From contig JAUCBJ010000219.1 in assembly GCA_032718475.1 (NCBI GenBank), positions 1-32,662 of the forward strand: DNA of 32,662 nucleotides, given 5' to 3'. Of this stretch, positions 18,479 to 30,021 are shown piece after piece (the first letter of the stretch is position 1; each line of letters opens with the position of its first letter). Position numbers and translations under genes: made by a program. Source of the stretch: Nemertoderma westbladi. Its lineage: Eukaryota > Xenacoelomorpha > Nemertodermatida > Nemertodermatidae. The notes below the pieces were generated by a model, which did no database searches, was not told the origin of the DNA, and worked only from the letters and a program-made list of their open reading frames with translations.

Positions 18479-21150
18479 ACATTGCCAATCAATGTAATGT
18501 AGCTGTTGTTATAGATGTTACCAATCAACAGGTGGAGAGTCTGCTGTTATAGACATTGCCAATCAAGGTAGAGGGGGTGCTGTTATAGACATTACCAATG
18601 AAGGTGAAGAGGCTGCTGTTATAGACGTTACCAATCAAGGTAGAGAGACTGCTGTTATAAACGTTACCAATCAACTGGTGGAGAGGCTGCTGTTATAGAC
18701 ATTGCCAATCAATGTAATGTAGCTGTTGTTATAGATGTTACCAATCAACCGGTGGAGAGACTGCTGTTATAGATAGACATTGCCAATTAATGTAATGTAG
18801 CTGTTGTTATAGATGTTACCAATCAACCGGTGGAGAGGCTGCTGGGGTTATAGACGTTACCAATCAACCGGTGGAGAGGCTGCTGTTATAAACGTTACCA
18901 ATCAAGGTAGGGGGGGTGCTGTTATAGACATTACCAATGAAGGTGGAGAGGCTGCTGTTATAGACGTTACCAATCAAGGATGAGAGGCTGCTGTTATAAA
19001 CGTTACCAATCAAGGTAGAGGGGCTGCTGTTATAGACATTACCAATCAAGGTAGAGGGGCTGCTGTTATAGACATTACCACTGAAGGTGGAGAGGCTGCT
19101 GTTATAGACATTACCAATCAAGGTAGAGGGGCTGCTGTTATAGACATTACCAATCAAGGTAGAGAGGGTGCTGTAATAGACGATACCAATCAAGGTAGAG
19201 GGGCTGCTTTTATAGACATTACCAATGAAGGTGGAGAGGCTGCTGTTATAGACATTACCAATGAAGGTTGAGAGGCTGCAGTTATATACATTACCAATCA
19301 AGGTAGAGAGGCTGCTGTAATAGACGATACCAATCAAGGTAGAGGGGCTGCTGTTATAGACATTACCAATGAAGGTGGAGAGGCTGCTGTTATAAACATT
19401 ACCAATCAAGGTAGAGAGGCTGCAGTTATATACATTACCAATGAAGGTGGAGAGGCTGCTGTTATAGGCGTTACCAATCAAGGTAGAGGGGCTGCTGTAA
19501 TAGACGATACCAACCAAGATAGAGGGGCTGCTGTTATAGACATTACCAATGAAGGTAGAGAGGCTGCTGTTATAGACGTTACCAATCAAGGTTGAGAGGC
19601 TGCTGTAATAGACGATACCAATCAAGGTAGAGGGGCTGCTGTTATAGACATTACCAATGAAGGTGGAGAGGCTGCTGTTATAAACATTACCAATCAAGGT
19701 AGAGAGGCTGCAGTTATATACATTACCAATGAAGGTGGAGAGGCTGCTGTTATAGGCGTTACCAATCAAGGTTGAAAGGCTGCTGTTATAGACGTTACCA
19801 TGAAGGTGGAGAGGCTGCTGTTATAAACATTACCAAACAAGGTAGAGAGGCTGCAGTTATAGACATTACCAATCAAGGTAGAGAGGCTGCTGTAATAGAC
19901 GATACCAATCAATGTAGAGAGGCTGCTGTTATAGACGTTACCAATCAAGCTAGAGAGTCTGCTGTTATAGACATTACCACTGAAGGTGGAGAGGCTGCTG
20001 TTATAGACATTACCAATCAAGGTAGAGAGGGTGCTGTAATAGACGATACCAATCAAGGTAGAGGGGCTGCTGTTATAGACGTTACCAATCAAGCTAGAGA
20101 GTCTGCTGTTATAGACATTACCAATCAAGGTAGAGAGGCTGCTGTAATAGACGACACCAATCAAGGTGGAGAGGCTGCTGTAATAGACGACACCAATCAA
20201 GGTGGAGAGGCTGCTGTAATAGACGATACCAATCAAGGTAGAGGGGCTGCTGTTATAGACGTTACCAATCAAGCTAGAGAGTCTGCTGTTATAGACATTA
20301 CCAATCAAGGTTGAGAGGTTGCTGTTATAGACATTACCAATCAAGGTAGAGAGGCTGCTGTAATAGACGATACCAATCAATGTAGAGAGGCTGCTGTTAT
20401 AGACGTTACCAATCAAGCTAGAGAGTCTGCTGTTATAGACATTACCACTGAAGGTGGAGAGGCTGCTGTTATAGACATTACCAATCAAGGTAGAGAGGGT
20501 GCTGTAATAGACGATACCAATCAAGGTAGAGGGGCTGCTGTTATAGACGTTACCAATCAAGCTAGAGAGTCTGCTGTTATAGACATTACCAATCAAGGTT
20601 GAGAGGTTGCTGTTATAGACATTACCAATCAAGGTAGAGAGGCTGCTGTAATAGACGATACCAATCAATGTAGAGAGGCTGCTGTTATAGACGTTACCAA
20701 TCAAGCTAGAGAGTCTGCTGTTATAGACATTACCACTGAAGGTGGAGAGGCTGCTGTTATAGACATTACCAATCAAGGTAGAGAGGGTGCTGTAATAGAC
20801 GATACCAATCAAGGTGGCTGCTGTTATAGACGTTACCAATCAAGGTAGAGATGCTGCTGTAATAGACGTTACCAATCAAGCTAGAGAGTCTGCTGTTATA
20901 GACATTACCAATCAAGGTAGAGAGGCTGCTGTAATAGACGACACCAATCAAGGTGGAGAGGCTGCTGTTATAGACATTACCAATCAAGGTAGAGAGTCTG
21001 CTGTTATAGACATTACCACTGAAGGTGGAGAGGCTGCTGTTATAGACATTACCAATCAAGGTAGAGAGGGTGCTGTAATAGACGATACCAATCAAGGTGG
21101 CTGCTGTTATAGACGTTACCAATCAAGGTAGAGAGGCTGCTGTTATTGAC
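18355..21150 (+). repeat. 36-bp minisatellite encoding a 12-residue repeat (AAVIDITNQGRE)
   Basis: About 77 head-to-tail copies of a 36-bp unit (GCTGCTGTTATAGACATTAC then CAATCAAGGTAGAGAG). In the frame of the upstream gene it reads AAVIDITNQGRE. The left end overlaps the coding tail of exon 3, where the units are most diverged. Left-side units reading CAACCGGTGGAG, CAACAGGTGGAG or CAACTGGTGGAG are 38 bp, and one unit near 18772 has extra bases. These shift the frame repeatedly. Units with GGTTGAG add in-frame stops (for example near 18981, 19267, 19592 and 20312). Higher-order copies are visible: the CAATCAATGTAGAGAGG variant recurs at 19911, 20379 and 20667, steps of 468 and 288 bp (13 and 8 units). 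Long frames on both strands come from the unit being a multiple of three. Confidence 0.95.
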
Positions 21151-21160
21151 ATTACCTGTG

Positions 21161-21922
21161 TGTTATCTTAATAATTCATTGCAGGAATTCCTTAAACAAA
21201 TTCGAATAAAAAACATTTCGTTTAGTTTTCATTTAAAATGTCAATGTAATTCAAAATGCGAACAGCACAATGAAATTAACTGTAGAGAAGAAATTTGTTT
21301 CCATTTTATTAAAATCGATGAAAATATTTCAGATAATAAAGTCAAATGTAAGTTTCATAAACATATGGAAAGCAACTTAATAAGAGAAAAATATACAGGT
21401 GATTTAAGTTCACATTGGAAGAAAATAACGTCTAAGGAGAATGAACTTCTAGATAAACTAGAAATATTAGAACTTATAATTTTCTTAGAAGCTAAGCGAA
21501 CTTTGTCTCGGGATGTTTTATCTATAATTAACTCGAAACCAAATGTATTCAGTAAAATAAAGACTTTATTGGAGGCAATAAAATGGGGTACAGAAAATAA
21601 TTACGGAATATTTATTGAAGGATTAAAGGAAACATATCAAACTCATATAGTAAATATTTTAGAGGATAAAACAACAGATGATGATAAAAAGTTTCCGTTG
21701 ATACTAACTAAATATAAGTTTGTTTTAGTTAATAGAATCGAACCAAACTTGGTAATAAAATTACTTTGTAGGAAACAAGTGTTTGGGGATTCTATAGCTG
21801 AATCAATCAATAGTAAAGAATCCACAGTGGCAAAGAATAATGAACTGGTCAACGCGATAATTAGAAGGTCATACCACGATTTTCTTACATTCTGTCAATT
21901 GACACAAATCAGGGTCAAATAG
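21161..21922 (+). CDS. Second Cys/His-CARD-CARD module, diverged copy, 3' end frameshifted; exon or decaying duplicate
   Basis: This frame aligns with the C-terminal part of exon 3 from NNSLQEFLKQIRIKNISF (against NTSLKEIITQMRFKNISF). The Cys/His cluster is kept (KCQCNSKCEQH, then C-x4-C-x-H). The first CARD-like module has LELIIFLEAKRTLSRDVL then FIEGLKETYQTHIVNILED. The second starts LILTKYKFVLV and has LLCRKQVFGDSIAES then RSYHDFLTFC. The stop at 21920-21922 follows a net 7-base deletion near 21890-21896 relative to exon 3. In the shifted frame the missing end is still readable (TNQGQIADIL against TNQHHLADTL). No ATG starts the homology, so this is a downstream or alternative exon, or a recently broken duplicate. 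Long divergence without internal stops suggests past selection. Confidence 0.6.
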   Translation, partial: CYLNNSLQEFLKQIRIKNISFSFHLKCQCNSKCEQHNEINCREEICFHFIKIDENISDNKVKCKFHKHMESNLIREKYTGDLSSHWKKITSKENELLDKLEILELIIFLEAKRTLSRDVLSIINSKPNVFSKIKTLLEAIKWGTENNYGIFIEGLKETYQTHIVNILEDKTTDDDKKFPLILTKYKFVLVNRIEPNLVIKLLCRKQVFGDSIAESINSKESTVAKNNELVNAIIRRSYHDFLTFCQLTQIRVK

Positions 21923-22736
21923 CTGATATCCTGACTACAGCTGTACATAATTTAGATGATTTAGTCTAAATATAAAAATAATTATATACAATTTTCAGTG
22001 TTTAATTTTGTTACCAACCAGAGATAAATAATGTTTTGGATATGATGGGAATATATCCCATAATAATGTTATTTAGCAAGAATGGTAAGGATAATATTTC
22101 ATACTTATTTTTAACTTATAGTGCCAGTCAGGGCCGGACAGACAATTTCTACTAGCATTTTATAGCTATTCGTGTCCGACCTACCATCCACTATATTAAA
22201 TATATAAAATTTAGTGCAATTTCTATTATATTACGGTAAATATACATTCAAGTTAAAGTTTGATAATTATTTTATAAGTTTTCTCTTTTATTGATGGAAA
22301 TACGAATTTCTCCTGATTTCGGAATCACAAACCAGTAAACTGTCAGGCTCTGAACCAAATCAAACAACCGCCTAAATTATAAAACAGATAACTTGAAATC
22401 TTTTAGTATCGCCGATCCGATATGATAACCTCGATTCTGGACTGTAATGAACCGACATGATTTGTTCCTTATCAGATATTCGTCGTAGTCTGAGAAACCA
22501 GGAAATCGGGAAACACAAACCTGGAATCTACTGGAACTCAAATATTAGTGGCTTAACGGAGATGTTGGAACCAAATTACTTGGAACACAATTATCGAAAA
22601 CTTCAGAATAAGTTAGTAATAAATTGTTACATGGAATATATCCTACAGTCGGGGTCTCAAAGTGTAATCTGGTATTACCGTTATTGTGAATACATTATTA
22701 ATAAATTATATTATTTCTACTTATTTTATAGGTAGA
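21923..22736. other. Spacer between the CARD module and the 30-bp array
   Basis: AT-rich sequence without a supported gene. A 92-codon frame at 22457-22735 ends at the array and shows no domain. No clear polyadenylation signal stands out close behind 21922. The segment GTCAGGGCCGGACAGACAATTT near 22126 recalls nothing I can name. Confidence 0.5.
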
Positions 22737-25700
22737 GCTCATAAACTCTATCCACCAACCCATCGGAACCATAAACTCTATCCACCAACCCATCGGAACC
22801 ATAAACTGTATCCACCAACCCATCGGAACCATAAACTCTATCCACCAACCCATCGGAACTATAAACTCTATCCACCAACCCATCGGAACCATAAACTCTA
22901 TCCACCAACCCATCGGAACCATAACTCTATCCACCAACCCATCGGAACCATAAACTCTATCCACCAACCCATCGGAACCATAAACTCTATCCACCAACCC
23001 ATCGTAACCATAAACTCTATCCACCAACCCATCGGATCCATAAACTCTATCCACCAACCCATCGTAACCATAAACTCTATCCACCAACCCATCGGAACCA
23101 TAAACTCTATCCACCAACCCATCGGAACCATAATCTGTATCCACCAACCCATCGGAACCATAAACTCTATCCACCAACCCATCGGAACCATAAACTCTAT
23201 CCACCAACCCATCGTAACCATAAACTCTATCCACCAACCCAACGGAACCATAAACTCTATTCACCAACCCATCGGAACCATAAACTCTATCCACCAACCC
23301 ATTGTAACCATAAACTCTATCCACCAACCCATCGGAACCATAAACTCTATCCACCAACCCATCGGAACCATAAACTCTATCCACCAACCCATCGGAACCA
23401 TAAACTCTATCCACCAACCCATCGGATCCATAAACTCTATCCACCAACCCATCGTAACCATAAACTCTATCCACCAACCCAACGGAACCATAAACTCTAT
23501 TCACCAACCCATCGGAACCATAAACTCTATCCACCAACCCATTGTAACCATAAACTCTATCCACCAATCCATCGGAACCATAAACTCTATCCACCAACCC
23601 ATCGGAACCATAAACTCTATCCACCAACCCATCGGAACCATAAACTCTATCCACCAACCCATCGGATCCATAAACTCTATCCACCAACCCATCGTAACCA
23701 TAAACTCTATCCACCAACCCATCGGAACCATAAACTCTATCCACCAACCCATCGGAACCATATACTCTATCCAGCAACCCATCGTAACCATAAACTCTAT
23801 CCACCAACCCATCGGAACCATAAACTCTATCCACCAACCCATCGGAACCATAAACTCTATCCACCAACCCATCGAAACCATAAACTCTATCCACCAACCC
23901 ATCGGAACCATAAACTCTATAACTCTATCAACCAAACCATCAGAACCATAAAGTCTATTCACCAACCCATCGGAACCATAAACTCTATCCACCAACCCAT
24001 CGGAACCATAAACTCTATCCACCAACCCATCGGAACCCTAAACTCTATCCAGTAACCCATCGGAACCATAAACTCTATCAACCAACCCATCAGAACCATA
24101 AAGTCTATTCACCAACCCATCGGAACCATAAACTCTATCCAGTAACCCCTCGGAACCATAAACTCTATCCAGTAACCCATCGGAACCCTAAACTCTATCC
24201 AGTAACCCATCGGAACCATAAACTCTATCCACCTACCCATCGGAACTCTAAACTCTATCCAGTAACCCATCGGAACCATAAACTCTATCAACCAACCCAT
24301 CAGAACCATAAACTCTATCCACCAATCCATCGGAACCATAAACTCTATCCACTAACCCATCGGAACCATAAACTCTATCCACCAACCCATCGGAACCCTA
24401 AACTCTATCCAGTAACCCATCGGAACCATAAACTCTATCAACCAACCCATCAGAACCATAAAGTCTTTTCACCATCCCATCGGAACCATAAAGTCTATTC
24501 ACCAACCCACCGGAACCCTAAACTCTATCCACCAACCCATCAGAACCAACAATTATATCCACCAACCCATCAGAACCATAATCTCTAACCACCAACCCAT
24601 CGGAACCATAAACTCTATCCAGTAACCCATCGGAACCATAAACTCTATCCAGTAACCCATCGGAACCCTAAACTCTATCCAGTAACCCATCGGAACCCTA
24701 AACTCTATTCACCACCAACCCATCAGAACCATAAACTCTACCCAGTAACCCATCGAAACCCTAAACTCTATCCACCAACCCATCGGAACCCTAATTCGAT
24801 CCAGTAACCCGTCGGACTCATAAACTCTGTCCAGTAACCCACCGGAACCATAAACTCTATCCACCAACCCATCGGAACCATAAACTCTATCCACCAACCC
24901 ATCGGAACCATAACTTCTATCCACCAACCCATCGGACTCATACACTCTATCCACCAACCCATCGGAACCATAACCTCTACCCACCAACCCATCGGACTCA
25001 TAAACTCTGTCCACTAATCCATCTGAACCATAAACTCTATCCACCAACCCATCGGAACCATAAACTATATCCACCAAACCATCGGACTCATAAACTCTGT
25101 CCAGTAATCTATCGGAACCATAAACTCTATCCATCAGAACATCGGAACCATAACTTCTTTCCACCAACCAATCGGACTCATAAACTCTATTCACCAACCC
25201 ATCGGAACCATAACCTCTAACCACCAACCCATCGATCTCATAAACTCTGTCCACCAACCCATCGGAACCATAAACTCTATCCACCAACCCATCGGAACCA
25301 TAACTTCTATCCACCAACCCATCGGACTCATACACTCTATCCACCAACCCATCGGAACCATAACCTCTACCCACCAACCCATCGGACTCATAAACTCTGT
25401 CCACTAATCCATCTGAACCATAAACTCTATCCACCAACCCATCGGAACCATAAACTATATCCACCAAACCATCGGACTCATAAACTCTGTCCAGTAATCT
25501 ATCGGAACCATAAACTCTATCCATCAGAACATCGGAACCATAACTTCTTTCCACCAACCAATCGGACTCATAAACTCTATTCACCAACCCATCGGAACCA
25601 TAACCTCTAACCACCAACCCATCGATCTCATAAACTCTGTCCACCAACCCATCGGACTCATAAACTCTATCCACCAACCCATCGGAACCATATCCTCTAT

Positions 25701-25900
25701 CCACCCACCCATCGGAACCATAACCTCTATCCACACCCATCGGAACCATAACTCATATCCACCAACCCATCGGACTCATAAACTATATCCACCAACCCAT
25801 CGGAACCATAAACTCTATCCACCAACCCATCGGAACCATAAACCCTATCCACCAACCCATCGGAACCATAAACTCTGTCCACTAAACCATCGGAGTTATA
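22737..25900. repeat. 30-bp minisatellite, about 105 copies
   Basis: The unit is ATAAACTCTATCCACCAACC then CATCGGAACC. The left half is highly uniform. The right half (from about 24030) has more variants, such as CCAGTAACCC, CATCGGACTC and AACTTCTATCC. Two higher-order periods are plain: an AACGG/ATTCACC/ATTGT variant string at 23210-23310 repeats 240 bp later (8 units), and about 24871-25260 repeats as 25261-25650 (390 bp, 13 units). Because the unit is ten codons, two plus frames and all minus frames stay open for long stretches (INSIHQPIGT, VDRVYGSDGL). I see no start, splice or codon evidence that any is a gene. It is unrelated in sequence to the 36-bp array. Confidence 0.95.
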
Positions 25901-25904
25901 AGAT

Positions 25905-27082
25905 TTGGCAACTGAACTGGATCTTAATTACTGGTAAGTATTAATTATATGATTTTTTTGCCTTTGCTTGGTCACAGTGCAAACCTATCATCAAACATTC
26001 GTCAATAAACATATTTCTATACATTAAACTATGATATACTAGATATATAGTATATTGCATGTCACAGTTATATAAATTAAATGAAACTAAAACATGAGTA
26101 GACTAGACTATGTCACTAATACATACTACTAGGACAAGAGAGAATGGACTGGACAGTTGAAATGAGATTTATTCATAATTGTCGCAATTTCGTTTCTCTC
26201 AAGTTCAGTATCCCTTTCAAGTTGGTCTTTATATGTTATAGCCGGTCGTCCACGCCTACACGTTCATTGTGTTGGTTGCCAGAAAAGCAGATCTGGTATT
26301 AAGACCTCATGTTTACTTCTCCAGCAGTGCCCACTGAATCTTTATCTGCATTCACGGGGGTTGTGTGTTTGTTGTGTTGATCAATGTGTTATTTAATGTG
26401 TTATTTAATTAATAAACATCATCAATAATTGTTTTAGTTCGAGTAACAAATAATAGCAGGTTTCATGAGATCATTCGCAGAAGTAACAAACTGTACTGTA
26501 TATTGTATTATGTGTATGGTTGATATATTTTTTGCAGTTAAAAGTACATGCTGTATAATAATTAGGCCTGTATATAAATTATTTATAGTGTCATAAATAA
26601 TTTTGTGCCTGGTTATAAAGTAGTCAGTGTAAAGTTGACGTTGAACAGGAAACACAAAATACTGGAGGCAACCTATTGAAGTCTCCTCTCTTGTGGATGT
26701 TTACCTGTAAGGACCAATCTTTGAGTCCGAAGGTCGATCACTCACACTATCCAACCACTTGCTTTACTCACCAGCATAACCCGGGTTATTATCATATTGG
26801 TGAATAGGCACACCTGCCAAATGTCTACTGGCCAAACCCCAGATCGAACTCCCAGGCAAAGGGGAAAGATAGGCCTACAGTATTGTATACTATAGGCCTA
26901 TCACATTTACCAGACGATCTGATAAAGACTACAGGAGTGTATAAGGTATATATATACCTCACCAAAACATACACCCCTCAAGAGGGCTATTTTAACTGCA
27001 GCGCACTTAATAGTTGTACTGTAGTGAACTGCTGGTCCATCTCCCTATAAACATTGCTCTGCTAGTCTCAGAATGTATAAAA
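25905..27082. other. No gene recognised
   Basis: AT-rich, with several TAGGCCTA-type palindromes near 26563, 26871 and 26893. Positions about 26690-26860 have moderate GC and, on the minus strand, weakly resemble a tRNA-derived SINE head (GTGGTTGGATAGTG, GAGTTCGATCTGG). The spacing is wrong for a confident call. Confidence 0.4.
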
Positions 27083-27570
27083 TACTGTACTGTACAACAC
27101 AAGAGCCATTTATTAAAACAAAAAAAGTGATAATTTGTAGCATTAAAGCCTTATATGTAGCGGCTGAGTCACTTTTCATATCTCCAACAAAAGTAGCACA
27201 AGAGCCACTTGATTACACTGCGTGTGAGGTGTCAAAGTGACCTGAGACTTGGTCTGCAATTACATCCACAGGGTTTAGATTGTATTAGAACCACTCTACT
27301 CAATAGATAAGATATTCCGCCTGTCGTAGCTAATTCAATCACAGCTCTGCTATTGTCAGTATATATATATACTGTACTGTACAACACAAGAGCCTTTTCT
27401 TATAACAAAAAAAAGTGAAAATTTGTAGCACTAAAGCCTTATATGTAACGGCTGGGCCACTTGTCATAACTCCAACAAAAGTAGCAGAAGAGCCACTTGG
27501 TTATACTTTATGGGAGGTGTCCCAGTGATTTTGCATCCAATTATACCTGCAGGGTTTAGATTGTATTAAT
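27083..27570. repeat. Tandem duplication of a roughly 210-bp segment, 287 bp apart
   Basis: TACTGTACTGTACAACACAA begins at 27083 and again at 27370. Both copies continue with AAAAAAAGTG, TTTGTAGCA, AAGCCTTATATGTA, CTCCAACAAAAGTAGCA and AGAGCCACTTG, and both end in AGGGTTTAGATTGTATTA. They have diverged by scattered substitutions. Neither is coding. Confidence 0.8.
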
Positions 27571-27963
27571 TCTAGTACTACTGTAGCTCGAGCGAACTCG
27601 GACAGTGGAATTGAGATCCTTCCAGGCTTCCCGCTTGTCCATAGTTGTTTTATTATTATTCGTTACTTTAGTCAATCAAATTACATACATATGACAGACT
27701 AGTATATCCATTGCATAACTCCCCCACACCCCTAGGAAATGCCTTCAAGTGTCAGTATTTTGATGTCAGTATTTATGCTCCTGTTATAAATTATACTTGA
27801 AGTCCTTGTTTTGAATACTTTATGTTCCCTCTTAATGCTTAATGTTAAGGGGTCTATGAACAACAGCATTTAGACCTAGTAAATTATTTCAATAGTTGCA
27901 CTGCTTTACTGCGAATAGCAGACTTATACTGTGATACCTGGATGCTAGGGTAAATCTTTTTGA

Positions 27964-28172
27964 CCTACGCGTAGTTACGCGTAATTTGTAACTTGCATTC
28001 CTATCATTTACCTATCGTTATACCATACTTACTGCCTTTTTAACAACTACGCGTAGGTGTTTTAAAACTACGCGTTGGTGTTTTAAAACTACGCGCAGGT
28101 ATTTAGAAGCTATGCGTAGGTATTCTCAAACAGCGTAGCATTTCGCGTAGGTGCTACGGGTAGCTACGCGTA
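27964..28172. repeat. CTACGCGTAG palindrome cluster with 21-bp repeat units
   Basis: The 10-bp palindrome CTACGCGTAG or a one-base variant lies at 27965, 28047, 28068, 28089 and 28110, with related forms up to 28172. The middle four are at exact 21-bp steps in the unit CTACGCGTAGGTGTTTTAAA. Two helical turns per step would put the palindromes on one face of the DNA. Confidence 0.75.
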
Positions 28173-28174
28173 CC

Positions 28175-28880
28175 AGTCCTGAAAACAACGAGTTTTCATT
28201 TCAGGACCGGCAGGGCTTGAGTTGTTAGGCAGGTATCGGTATACTGTATGTCAGGTATCTGATTATCAGACAAACGGAATAACAGAATCGGTAGCTCATC
28301 TCTCTACACAGCACTGGTAATAAATAATATTCGGCTCTTTCACATGCAAATACAGGATGAATAAAAAGTAGACTTAAAATTCACGTACATTACCAAGTCT
28401 CTTTGCTTCCATTGGATAATTTAAATATTCTACAGTATAAGTTACCACTGAAGTGGTTAAGCGAAAGCTGAATAATTGAATGAACTGTATAATTCAATTG
28501 TTTAGTAAAATAACAATAAGTGCAACCAATCATGGTAGACAATTATTAGTCTCCCCCTTCCCTTGTCAACGGGTTAGCCCATTAAATATATCCTTGCCGT
28601 CTCATGAACAAAGGCAATAAAGGTCAATGGAGAATCGATAAGAACCAACGGCCTATTTCCTTTTAAGCTACTTTAAATAAACACATCATTGCGCGCGCAA
28701 CACATGAAGTGAAGAATATGTAGCAGCGTATGCCACTACTTTGAGTATACACTATAACATGGTATAGGATACATTTCTGTTGAAAGCATTTGATGATGGT
28801 TGTATTGTCTTATTTTAGAACTGAACCACATGGAATACGTAGGCCTACTAATGACAAACGTCGTATAGGCAGTTATGAGT
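28175..28880. other. No gene recognised between the two CTACGCGTAG clusters
   Basis: AT-rich unique sequence without a domain-bearing frame on either strand. Confidence 0.5.
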
Positions 28881-28881
28881 A

Positions 28882-28939
28882 GCAACTACGCGTAGTTATA
28901 CGTAGCAACTACGCGTAGTTATACGTAGCAACTACGCCC
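28882..28939. repeat. Second CTACGCGTAG cluster with 23-bp units
   Basis: AGCAACTACGCGTAGTTATA then CGT is repeated at 23-bp steps. Perfect palindromes are at 28886-28895 and 28909-28918, and a third, truncated copy starts at 28932. It shares its core with the cluster at 27964-28172. Confidence 0.75.
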
Positions 28940-29560
28940 TTGGTTCAGTTTAGTTTATTTTCCAATAATAATATTTCCAATAATAACAATACATACATAC
29001 ACAATGGGAATACTTAAATGTTAAATTGTTACAAATTGATAATTTTATTAATTTAGACGGATGGAGACAGCGTGTAGCACGGTGGTGCTAGTATTTGCTG
29101 CCACCTTTAGGTATGGTGGTATGGCAATACAATAAGAGATAATATCCTTAAATTACACGTATTGATCGGCAAGACAACGAGTTCTAAGAGTAAAGCAGGG
29201 CAATATTAAGAAAAAAGTGTATATAATATATTAGCGACCAATGATATAACTATGAAACCTTAAATATTAAGATATTTATAATGTTAAATATAAATACAGT
29301 AAAATAAGTCGTGGAAGTCCTCTATACTGACGCGGCTTACTTAGAGGTGGAATGTTTTGATTGGTGGAATATTTGATGTAATTTAGATTAATTTGGAATT
29401 CGGAACCTAATGAGATACTATGATTTTAAATTTAATTTAATTTAAAGAGTGTTTAATTTAACTAATAGTAATATAAAATTTAGGGTGTTAATTTTTACCG
29501 ATAGTATACCAAAATTCAAATATTTATCCCAGCATTAATCTGAATATTCAAGGATCCAAT
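28940..29560. other. No gene recognised
   Basis: Very AT-rich, with runs such as AATAATAATATTTCC and TTTAATTTAATTTAA. No supported feature on either strand. Confidence 0.5.
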
Positions 29561-29566
29561 GGGCGA

Positions 29567-29655
29567 AGTGCGTGACCCCGCGCCCGGGTAGAACATGGCA
29601 TCCCACCGGATACAGGCGTGACCCCGCGCCCGGGTAGAATATGGCACCCCACGCA
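29567..29655. repeat. GC-rich direct repeat, two copies
   Basis: GCGTGACCCCGCGCCCGGGT, followed by AGAACATGGCATCCCA or AGAATATGGCACCCCA, occurs twice about 46 bp apart. It stands out against very AT-rich flanks. Origin unknown. Confidence 0.65.
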
Positions 29656-30021
29656 CGGGAGTACAATAAAACACATTCCGAATGATGCTACGCCTACTGG
29701 TTAGGTATATATCGTTGTGTAACTACTATTTATAAAGAGTCCAGAAGATTAAGCTTAAGCTTCCTGCAGAAGAGAGGCTTATTTGGTAAATTTTTAAGTT
29801 TATCGTTGACAGAATTCCAAATGACAGGACCTTGATATTGCAGGGAGTTAGTTGGATAGCACGCGAACACGAATCTGGGCCGAACTGAAGCGAACTGATC
29901 GAAAATGTGGCGAAATCGACCAAGTGTCTATAGCGATAGTGTTAACCGAAATTCTGTCCATCTTCAGGATTTTATCTCTGTAAATGGATTGTTTTCGGCT
30001 GGAACTTAAAAGGGGGCTGAA

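Noticed and set aside
18864-21122. Long minus-strand frames (301, 357 and 118 codons) with a LIGNVYNSSLST repeat
   Set aside because: They are the reverse of the 36-bp array. The plus-strand frame is the one continuous with the upstream protein tail, and there is no independent evidence for antisense coding.
21183-21185. TTCATTGCAG as a splice acceptor for the second CARD module
   Set aside because: Homology with exon 3 (NNSLQ against NTSLK) extends upstream of this site, so it is probably coding. I also found no strong phase-matched donor. It is not fully excluded.
22698-25749. Frames of up to 421 codons on both strands (INSIHQPIGT and VDRVYGSDGL repeats)
   Set aside because: A stop-poor 30-bp unit keeps most frames open. 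No unique domain, start context or splice signal supports a protein.
22737-25900. CRISPR array
   Set aside because: The repeats are contiguous, without unique spacers, and the genome is eukaryotic.
26690-26860. Possible tRNA-derived SINE on the minus strand
   Set aside because: There are A-box-like and B-box-like words but their order and spacing do not fit, and there is no clear tail or target duplication.
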